Assembly (NCBI GenBank): GCA_029721435.1
Contig: CM056573.1
Location: forward strand, 153,409,947 to 153,473,946
Direction of reading: 5' to 3'
Length of the DNA stretch: 64,000 bases
From: Gymnothorax reevesii
Taxonomy: Eukaryota > Chordata > Actinopteri > Anguilliformes > Muraenidae
In this document: positions 56,604-64,000 of the stretch, one piece after another
Layout: each line of letters begins with the position of its first letter
Position numbering within the stretch: the first letter of the stretch is position 1
Made by a program: the position numbers and the translations under genes
The notes under the pieces: generated by a model
Databases searched by the model: none
What the model was told of the DNA's origin: nothing
Seen by the model: only the letters and a program-made list of their open reading frames with translations

Positions 56604-58355
56604 CATGAACATGAATGGCGAGAACAGGCCGTTCAGCCCAACTATGCTCACCAGTTTCTTTATACTATTGTGAATATATCCCTTCAGATACTCAATGACT
56701 CAATGGTATCTACATTTAAGTCAAGCCTGGTCTTGAAAACCCCCAAGGTCTCTGCCTCAACAATATGGTCAGGCAAGCTATTCCACATTAAAATTTCTCT
56801 TTGGGTGAAGAAATATTTCTGAATATCAGTGCAAAATTTACCTTTGGTCAACTTCCCTTTTTGACCCTGAGTTCTACTCACAACACTTGGTCGAAGGAAT
56901 CCTACTTAATTCACTTTGTTAATCCCTTGAACATATTTAAAGACCTCAATCAAATCACCCCTCAGTCTCCTTTTCCTAAGACTAAATAGATTAAGGATTT
57001 TCAGTCTCTTCTCATAGCTTTCATCTTTTATACCTGGAATTAGTGTAGTGGCTCTTCTCTGAACTCTCTCAAGAGCCTCTATATCTTTCTTAAAGTATGG
57101 TCCCCAGACCTGTACTGAATACTCAATGTGGTCTGATGAATGTGTTGTACAAAAGAAGCTTCACCTCCTTGGATTTGTACTCAATACTTGGAAATGCATC
57201 CCAGCATCCGATTGGCTTTTTTAACTGCTATGGCACAATGGCTAGAGCCTGTGAGGGTTTGGTCAACAATCACTCCCAGATCTTTCTCGTGTGGAGCATA
57301 TTCCAGTTTTAAACCTCCCATGAAGTAAATCCATCCAATGTTTGTTTTTTACCTACTTGTACAACGTTACATTTCGCTACATTAAATTTCATTTGCCATA
57401 TTTCTGCCCAATTCTGGATTCTATCCAAATCAACCTGAATCACTTTAGTGGACTCTAAACTATTTGCCAAACCCCCCAGTTTAGTATCAGCTGCAAATTT
57501 AACTAATCCGCTCTCAATATTCCTATCAAGGTCATTAATGTAGATGAAGAACAGCAGGGGTCCCAACACCAATCCCTGGGCGACGCCACTCCCCACCATA
57601 CCTAGCTCAGATGAGATACCACTGACCACCACTCTTTGTGTTCTGTCCTGTAACCAGTTTTGAATCCACTCCAGAATACCTCCTGTAACTCCAATGGAGC
57701 TAATTTAAAAAATTAGTCTCTAATGCGCCACTGTATCAAATGCTTTCTGAAGATCCAAGTATATGATGTCATAAGCCCTGCTCTGGTCAAAAGTCTTGGT
57801 GGCCTCTTCAAAAAATTCTAGAGGGTTTGTCAGGCATGACCTTCCCTTACGGAAACCATGTTGGCTATCCCTCAAGATACTGTTATGTTCAAGAAATACA
57901 GCTCATCTTTTATGATAGATTCCAATATTTTGCACGCAATGCAAGTTAAACTGACTGGCCTGTAATTTCCTGGCTCGGTTCGGTCCCCTTTCTTATATAT
58001 TGGTATTATATTGCCCTGTTTCCAATCATTTGGTATTTTTCAAGTGTCTAAAGACCGTCTGATGATAGCGGATAGCGGCTTAAAGATGATCCCACCAACT
58101 TCCCTGAGCACTCTAGGATATAAGCCATCAGGACCCGCCACCTTATCTGCCTTTAGTTTATGCTACTTGTCTAATACTTTGTTATCCCTAACCTCAACCT
58201 AAATAATCTAGAGCATTTAACATTCCCTCTGGCTGAATAAAGACCCCCTCTGAGGTAAAATTCTCAACAAAGAGAATGGCCAAGAAACTGTACAGCCATT
58301 TAAAAAAGGACAAGCGAAAGGGAAGCCAAACCTGATCATTCCTCCTTCTCTTGCA
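56604..58355 (-). pseudogene. CR1-type LINE relic
   Basis: On the minus strand the frame near 57309-57632 reads VAQGLVLGPLLFFIYINDL, FAADTKLGG and WQMKFNVAKCNVVQVGKK. The C-terminal end lies at 56684-56881 (YFFTQREILMWNSLPDHIV). The catalytic YADD/FADD box has become FAAD. Several frameshifts separate the rest. Its wording is typical of CR1 reverse transcriptases, distinct from the L2-type copy next to it. The 5' limit is set by the L2 tail at 58356. Confidence 0.8.
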
Positions 58356-58991
58356 GAATTCAAATTCAAATTCAATTTATTTGTAAAGCGCTTTTCACAG
58401 ATAAACTGTCACAAAGACGCTTTACAGTCAGAGATGAGTTACTGAAAGGGCAGTGCCCAGCCTATTCCCCACTACAGCAAATGAGGCAAAAAACTCCTGG
58501 TAGGGAGAAAAATCCTAAAACAGTGGTGAGAAAAAACTCCCCAGTGGGAAGAAATCTCAGGAGGAACCCGGCTATAGTGGGGAAGCCCATCCTCCGCGGG
58601 CTAGCTAGTTAATAAGAAGATAATGACAATTGAGTTCCATAAAAGTCCATCTAAACAGTGCTATCAGTTGCTGGAGGAAGTGGCATGTCAAGGATGGTGC
58701 AGGACTGGATCAGGACAGCAGCAGCCAGCGCTCATGGTGAGGGACAGGGCTCGAATGGTCCAGGACTCAGGGTTGTGGAGGGAGAGATCCTCGGAGAAAG
58801 ACGGAAAAAAGTGGGGTGAGGCACTGGATAAAACTGCTGCATATTAATAAAAATACAGTCCTGTGTCATGTGCCAAATGAGAATTTAGGAGCTGACTGGT
58901 CAGGAAACAGTCAACACCGCTCCATCCACTTCCTGCAGCACAGAGGCCCTACACTTATTCCAGGAAGATCACTTCAGATTTTCTAGACACT

Positions 58992-59309
58992 AGTACCAAA
59001 TGGACCTCCCCGGTGACTAAGGCTGTAGCAAGCCCCACTGGCACCGTTAATGCATGCTCAGTGCCACCGGTTCCACATGGATTTGCTTAACAGTACACCA
59101 GTACCATATGGACCTCCCCAGTGACTAAGGCTGTAGCAAGCCCCACTGGCACCGTTAATGCATGCTCAGTGCCACCGGTTCCACGTGGATTTGCTTAACA
59201 CTACACCAGTACCATATGGTCCTCCCCAGTGACTAAGGCTGTAGCAAGCCCCACTGGCACCGTCAATGCAGGCTCAGTGCCACCGGTTCCACATGGATTT
59301 ACATAACAC
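58992..59309. repeat. 108-bp tandem repeat in the L2 3' UTR
   Basis: Unit starts (AGTACCA) lie at 58992, 59100 and 59208. Nearly three copies, over 90% alike by eye, each holding GCAAGCCCCACTGGCACCG and GTGCCACCGGTTCCAC. Confidence 0.9.
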
Positions 59310-59388
59310 TGGCTTCCAATATCGTGAACATGTCATAAATCAAGGTTGTAGTCAGTCCCACCAGAGCCAACACATAACTAATCATGAA

Positions 59389-61791
59389 CTAATCATAGGC
59401 TTGACTAAAAAGATAAGTTTTCAGCCTACTCTTGAAGACAGAGAGTGTGTCCGAAGCCCGAATTTGTCTTGGGAGATTGTTCCATAGAATTGGTGCTTTA
59501 TAAGAGACTGCTCTGCCTCCAATTGTAATTCTAGATATATTTGGAATTTTCAAGTAGTCAGCACCTTGTGAACGAAGTAATCTTGGTGGGGAGTAAGGAA
59601 TGAGAAGACTGCAAAGATATTCCGGGGCCAAGTCATTTAAGGCTTTGTAAGTTAGTAATAGTATTTTGTACTCAATTCTAAATTTTACAGGCAGCCAATG
59701 AAGATTTTTGAGCACCGGGCTAATGTGATCATATTTCTTAGTCCTAGTCAGAACCCTAGCTGCAGCATTCTGCACTAATTGAAGACGTTTCAGCGCTGAG
59801 CTAGTGCAACCAGACAGTAAGACATTGCAATAGTCCAGCCGAGAAGAGACAAATGCGTGAACCAATTTTTCAGCATCTTTAAGAGACAACATTTTTCTAA
59901 GTTTAGATATGTTTCGAAGATGGAAAAAAGCCACTCGGATGATATTGTTGATGTGAGCCTGGAAAGAGAGTTCTGAATCAAGAGTCACACCAAGGTTTTT
60001 AACGACAGCTCTGGCAGAAACAGAGAGGTCATCTAAGTTAAGAGAGAACTTAACGAATGAGTCTCTAAGACATTTGGGACCCAGTACCAATATTTCAGTC
60101 TTATCTGGGTTTAGTGAAAGAAAATTTTGCGTCATCCAAGCTTTAACAGCTTTCAGACACATCTCTAATCTAGTAACCGGATCATTTTCACCCGGTTTAA
60201 AGGATATATAGAGCTGCGTGTCGTCTGCATAGCAATGGTATTTAACATCAAGTGTACTTATGATATTTCCAAGCGGAAGCATGTATAGTGAAAAAAGCAA
60301 AGGGCCCAGAACAGATCCTTGAGGTTTTCCAAAGTTAACCCTGGAATACTCTGAACACTTGTTATTTACCCGGACAAACTGAGATCTATCAGACAAATAA
60401 GACTTAAACCATGAAAGGGCAAGTCCAGAAATACCAGCTAATTTTTCCAACCTACGAAGAAGAATATGGTGGTCTACTGTATCAAAGGCGGCACTTAAAT
60501 CGAGAAGGACGAGAACAGAAATGCGGCCACTATCCATAGAGAGAAGCAGATCATTTACTACAACAGTGAGGGCTGTTTCGGTGCTGTGATGCTTTCTATA
60601 GGCAGACTGAAAACTGTCAAATACCTCATTAGTTTGCAGGAAAGAAGAGAGCTGTTGGGCAACACATTTTTCAAGGATCTTAGATAAAAATGTGAGGTTT
60701 GAGATTGGCCTATAATTGGCTAGGACTGTGGGATCCAAATCTGGTTTTTTAAGCAGCGGCTTGATTTCTGCCATCTTAAATGAAGTGGGAACAATACCTG
60801 AAATCAAAGAAGAATTAATTATGTGAAGAATTGGGCCGCCAAGAATGGGCAGGAGTTCTTTCATTAGCTTTGTGGGAATGGGATCCAAGATACAAGTAGA
60901 TGATTTGGAAGTAACAACTAATTTGGCTAGTTCACTCAGGGATATAGGAGAAAGGGACTCAAACTGGTTTGTGTGTAATGTGCAAGACTCCATATCATGA
61001 GAAACGCCATCGCAAACTGGTAAGGAAGCAGTGATCTTCTCTCTAATTCCAATAATTTTGCCATTAAAGAAATTTAAAAAATCATCACTGCTGCAAGAGA
61101 CTGGAATTTGAGGGTTACTTGCAGCATGATTGTTAGTTAACTTAGCCACGGTTTCGAACAGAAATCGAGAATTATTTTTATTTTCCTGCATGAGATTTGA
61201 AAAGTAACAGGACCTTGCACAAGAAAGAGCATGCTTATATGCAACAAGGCTCTCTTTCCAAGCACTATGGAATACCTGGAATTTAGTGGAGCGCCATTTG
61301 CGTTCTAGATGACGAGATTTTTGCTTTAGTGTCCTTGTCTGGTCAGTGTACCATGGGGCTGGCCTCTTCTTCTGAGTAATCTTTTTATATTTCAGTGGCG
61401 CGACTACATTAAGGGTACAACGGAGAGCATCAGCAAACTTTTCTGCTGTATCGTCAATAGAGGAGGCACTGACTGGATGCTCAAAATAAGATGGGAAAAC
61501 CTCAGTGAATTTTGTAGAAGTTGTTGCAGTAAAAGTACGACCAGTGTACATCCTAGTTTCTAACAATGCAGGGTGGGTCAATTGTAAGCAGAAGGTGATA
61601 AGAAAATGGTCAGACAAACTGGGATTATGTGAATGAATCCTGACCTGCCCAATGTTAATGCCAAAGCTTAAGATCAGGTCTAAAGTATGACCATGAAAAT
61701 GAGTTGGGCCAACAACACTCGAAGCACGCGAAGCCAACTGACTCCAAAATGTTAGTGAATGCGGATGTTCGAGAATTATCTGCCCTCTCAA
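59389..61791 (-). CDS. L2-type ORF2, reverse transcriptase part
   Basis: About 800 codons without a stop. The upstream part (from GPTHFHGHTLDLILS and SLSDHFLITF) is the end of the AP endonuclease. The reverse transcriptase follows: NYRPISNLTFLSKILEKCVA, SAYRKHHSTETALT, VLLDLSAAFDTVDH, GKPQGSVLGPLLF and YHCYADDTQLYIS, with the YADD active site intact. The C-terminal part ends FKSRLKTYLFSQAYD. The first residues overlap 61655-62344 in another frame, so one frameshift separates them. It would be nearly complete but for that lesion and the missing ORF1 start. Confidence 0.9.
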   Translation of the reverse strand: MRGQIILEHPHSLTFWSQLASRASSVVGPTHFHGHTLDLILSFGINIGQVRIHSHNPSLSDHFLITFCLQLTHPALLETRMYTGRTFTATTSTKFTEVFPSYFEHPVSASSIDDTAEKFADALRCTLNVVAPLKYKKITQKKRPAPWYTDQTRTLKQKSRHLERKWRSTKFQVFHSAWKESLVAYKHALSCARSCYFSNLMQENKNNSRFLFETVAKLTNNHAASNPQIPVSCSSDDFLNFFNGKIIGIREKITASLPVCDGVSHDMESCTLHTNQFESLSPISLSELAKLVVTSKSSTCILDPIPTKLMKELLPILGGPILHIINSSLISGIVPTSFKMAEIKPLLKKPDLDPTVLANYRPISNLTFLSKILEKCVAQQLSSFLQTNEVFDSFQSAYRKHHSTETALTVVVNDLLLSMDSGRISVLVLLDLSAAFDTVDHHILLRRLEKLAGISGLALSWFKSYLSDRSQFVRVNNKCSEYSRVNFGKPQGSVLGPLLFSLYMLPLGNIISTLDVKYHCYADDTQLYISFKPGENDPVTRLEMCLKAVKAWMTQNFLSLNPDKTEILVLGPKCLRDSFVKFSLNLDDLSVSARAVVKNLGVTLDSELSFQAHINNIIRVAFFHLRNISKLRKMLSLKDAEKLVHAFVSSRLDYCNVLLSGCTSSALKRLQLVQNAAARVLTRTKKYDHISPVLKNLHWLPVKFRIEYKILLLTYKALNDLAPEYLCSLLIPYSPPRLLRSQGADYLKIPNISRITIGGRAVSYKAPILWNNLPRQIRASDTLSVFKSRLKTYLFSQAYD

Positions 61792-62344
61792 AGTGCAGGT
61801 TAAAGTCGCCCAATATAACTATTCTATCATAGCTTAAAACTAAGTCTGAAAGGAATTCTGAAAAATCTTGAATAAAGGCAGAGTAAAGGCCAGGGGGCCT
61901 GTAGACTGTCACCAAAGCTAAAGGGTGATCAGAGGCAGGGCCGGCACCTGTATCCAGCACTGAAAAATTCATCTCTAAAACCTCAAATGTATCAAATTTA
62001 TACTGTAGTTTTGGCACTGAGTGAATGGAATCACTATAAATAGCTGCAACACCACCACCTCTCCGGCCCAGGCGGGGGTTTTGAGTGTATATAAACCCAG
62101 GTGGAGATGCTTCATTCAAAGATACGTTTTCATCTGGTCTCAGCCATGTTTCTGTGAGACATAGTATGTCAAGATAACAATCAGAGATTAATTCGTTCAC
62201 AAGAGCTGCTTTAGAGTTCAAGGATCTAATATTTAATAGACCAATTTTGAGAGAATATTTATTTATTGGTAGATTGATACAGTTGGTGTTTATGCAAATC
62301 AAGTTTTTGTGATGTACTCCGCGATTCTTCTTACGGTTTATCAA
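61655..62344 (-). CDS. L2-type ORF2, endonuclease part
   Basis: Reads LKIGLLNIRSLNSKAALV, ILCLTETWLRPDE, GRRGGGVAAIYSD, VTVYRPPG and ILGDFNLHFE: the Asn, Glu, Tyr and Asp/Asn catalytic motifs of AP-type LINE endonucleases. Past about 61790 the frame loses similarity while another frame (59389-61791) takes over, which marks a frameshift close to that position. Confidence 0.88.
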   Translation of the reverse strand: MINRKKNRGVHHKNLICINTNCINLPINKYSLKIGLLNIRSLNSKAALVNELISDCYLDILCLTETWLRPDENVSLNEASPPGFIYTQNPRLGRRGGGVAAIYSDSIHSVPKLQYKFDTFEVLEMNFSVLDTGAGPASDHPLALVTVYRPPGLYSAFIQDFSEFLSDLVLSYDRIVILGDFNLHFERADNSRTSAFTNILESVGFACFECCWPNSFSWSYFRPDLKLWH

Positions 62345-62381
62345 AGCTGAATGTCAGGAATTTAGATTTAACTCTCTGCAG

Positions 62382-62735
62382 TCAATTACGACAATTTAAG
62401 TCGTAGGCCAGATTTCTCGACAGAAGTGCAGTGCCCTCACGAGATGGGTGAACACCGTCCCTCCTCAAAAGACCGGGTTTTCGCCGGTAAGCTTGCCAAT
62501 TGTCCACGAAACCGACTTTATTATCTACGCACCACTCAGACAACCAGCGATTGAGCGAGTCCAATCTACTGTACCTTTCATCACTACATCGGATCGGGTA
62601 CGGACCAGAGAAAGTCACTGACCGTGACATCTTTAGAGCTTGGGCACAGGCCGACTTAAAACTGCTCTTTGTGATCTCCGATTGTCGTAATCGAATATCA
62701 TTTGTACCGGCGTGGATAATAATTTTGGAGAACTT
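62382..62735 (-). pseudogene. L2-type ORF1, SGNH esterase domain end
   Basis: Read through on the minus strand, HAGTNDIRLRQ (block III, G-x-N-D) is followed by VTFSGPYPIRC, LNRWLSEWC and DGVHPSREGTALL (block V, D-x-x-H). Such SGNH/GDSL-type esterase domains are known in ORF1 of CR1- and L2-type LINEs. The catalytic Ser block should lie upstream and is lost by truncation. Confidence 0.75.
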
Positions 62736-62785
62736 TGGAGAACTTTGGAGAACTTGGGAGAACTTGGAGAATTTTGGAGAATTGA
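62728..62785. repeat. Short GGAGAACTTT tandem array
   Basis: Five to six copies of a 9-10 base unit at the truncated 5' end of the L2 copy. Confidence 0.85.
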
Positions 62786-62908
62786 GCCACTCATGTTTTT
62801 GTCAAGTGTAAACAAAGTGTAACATGCTAAGGCCAAACAGCGGTTTATTTAGGCTGAACATGAAGTATACTGCCTGTCACGTAAAATGATGGTAGCACTT
62901 GAAACATG

Positions 62909-63197
62909 GTGGAGTTGGGCCCTTTTGTCATTACACGGACAAAATGAAAGGACTACAATGATTTCTCCAATGAAATTTGAACTTTATTTCAAACTACAAC
63001 ATTTCTTCTGCATAGGGTATGACAGTAGGTCTGCTTTACTTCCAAAACTCTGCCATTGGGTGCTATTTGGTCAATTGGGCTATTTCTTCCTCAGAATCTG
63101 ACTTGTGTTGTTCTGTGTGTGCTTCCATGTTTGAACTGGTGCTGCCATCTAGCGGCCACCAGTAAAATTCGTTGAAGAGGGGCCCAACTCCTGGACT
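62909..63197. repeat. Dispersed repeat with inverted GGAGTTGGGCCC ends
   Basis: GTGGAGTTGGGCCCTTTTG at the left and GGGGCCCAACTCC at the right are inverted. A further copy of ATGGAGTTGGGCCCTTG lies near 63341. No TSD resolved. Confidence 0.5.
63142..63155 (-). promoter_or_regulatory. CTCF core motif match
   Basis: The minus strand reads CCGCTAGATGGCAG, which fits the vertebrate CTCF core consensus at every position I can recall. It lies within a dispersed repeat. Binding is not shown by sequence alone. Confidence 0.4.
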
Positions 63198-63685
63198 TAG
63201 GCCATTCTTCAACTCAAAGCTAAAGAACTCACCTCAGTTAACAGCTTTATTCACTGAAGTTGGGCCTTTCTTCAGTTCATTTTCATAAGTCTTAACCCAA
63301 TATACAAGATAGGCAGTTAACCTGGATTTCTCAGAATTATGGAGTTGGGCCCTTGTAACTCTATGATTCAATTATTTCTCCGACCCAAGATGAAGAGGTA
63401 TTTGTAAATAGAAAAAAGTTAATTCCATCAACGCCCAGATAGCCTAGTATTTGATGCCGAATACAATATTTTGGACATTGTTGTGAAATTGCCAGGATCC
63501 ACGCACGGCTCACATTTTAATGGAAAGCAGCTTATGCCAATAATTTTACAAGCATTATGTGCCTGCAAGATGCCACTTGCTCGGGGACAGTGGCTTTGGT
63601 GCTGTACCTCCTGCTATGCATGAATTATTTTTTAGGGCTGTTGAGCAAGGCTTAGATTTACCATCATAATAAAACCAACCTATGT
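63198..63685. other. Unassigned sequence
   Basis: Includes one more GGGCCC-type repeat copy near 63341; otherwise nothing recognised. Confidence 0.4.
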
Positions 63686-63689
63686 CATA

Positions 63690-63960
63690 TTTTGTGTGCA
63701 TATTGAAATAGTAGGCTGTAAATTACAAATAAAGTTAGTATGCTTTCCTGTTTGAACAATAGCCCGTTTATATGCTGCAATCTCGGACTTCCCCTGCGAT
63801 TGCAGCCCGTAGCACCGCTTCTTGCAGTCGTCTACCGTCCGAGACACCGGGGAGTGCAGCATTGATCTGTAGGCTGATATTATCCCACATATCCCGCTTG
63901 GATTTACTTTTCACCTCGGAGCCAAATTTCCATTTGATTAGGCTACATGCTTTCACTCCA
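63690..63960 (-). pseudogene. Harbinger-associated Myb/SANT-like protein, fragment
   Basis: WKFGSEVKSKSKRDMWDNI and SLQINAALPGVS in one frame are followed in another by TVDDCKKRCYGLQSQGKSEI and AAYKRAIVQTGK. This is the Myb/SANT-like DNA-binding domain that accompanies Harbinger transposases (the family that also includes NAIF1-like proteins). One frameshift near 63820-63840 separates the two parts, and a stop-free extension to the window edge is not clear. DNA-binding partner of the transposase by family knowledge. Confidence 0.7.
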
Positions 63961-64000
63961 GCACCAACTGGGCCAGCAGCAGTAACTGGTCGTGGCTCCA

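Larger units (their letters stand above)
58356..62745 (-). mobile_element. L2-type LINE, 5'-truncated
   Basis: Minus-strand order: esterase-like ORF1 end (62382-62735), endonuclease (61655-62344), reverse transcriptase (59389-61791), 3' UTR with a 108-bp tandem repeat, and a 3' end with AAATTGAATTTGAATTTG-like repeats at 58356-58385 beside the familiar AAAGCGCTTTTCACAG block. The 5' end is lost at a short tandem array (62728-62785). Confidence 0.88.

Overview
The window looks like a gene-poor, transposon-rich stretch of a ray-finned fish genome. The evidence is intron-split coding exons with GT/AG junctions together with repeat families typical of teleosts: Tc1-like DD34E elements, hAT and TTAA-flanked non-autonomous elements, Harbinger, L2/CR1-type LINEs, and solo LTRs. 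I see no bacterial or organellar genes. The species cannot be named from the sequence alone.

The one host gene I can support is a guanylate-binding protein (GBP) gene on the minus strand. Four in-phase coding exons (17310-17490, 16177-16304, 12891-13000, 9572-9783) encode residues 1-210 of the GTPase domain, with P-loop, switch and DTEGLGD motifs. The remaining exons are not seen between 9571 and 1, so the gene either runs off the left edge through a long intron or has lost its 3' part. Its introns hold a Tc1 copy, several hAT and TTAA-type elements, and a pair of inverted repeat arms.

From about 17.6 to 30.3 kb a Tc1-like element is split by a solo LTR and by an 8.8-kb TTAA-flanked element, which itself carries a LINE and a tRNA-like SINE. 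The LINE is nearly intact (one frameshift) and has a 2A-like motif at the end of a leucine-rich stretch. From 30.2 to 42.3 kb lies an imperfect direct duplication (A-B and A'-B'). The first copy is interrupted by a 7.8-kb foldback element with arms of about 2 kb, and the second preserves the empty site. The foldback has in turn received a Tc1 element (one in-frame stop in the transposase), a hAT MITE, a TTAA-flanked element and a LINE tail.

The right third (43-64 kb) is a patchwork. It holds an LTR-retroelement leader with a gag fragment, a TTAA-type MITE with a near-perfect hairpin, and a broken LINE reverse transcriptase fused to a Tc1 end. It also holds Harbinger fragments, a hAT transposase relic split by a solo LTR, a CR1-type relic, and a long L2-type LINE (59.4-62.7 kb) whose ORF1 keeps part of an SGNH esterase domain. 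A Myb/SANT-like Harbinger gene lies at the right edge. Almost every protein-coding segment other than GBP is a mobile-element relic. The interest lies in the nesting order, the clean target-site duplications, the LINE 2A-like motif, and possible interferon-type regulatory motifs.
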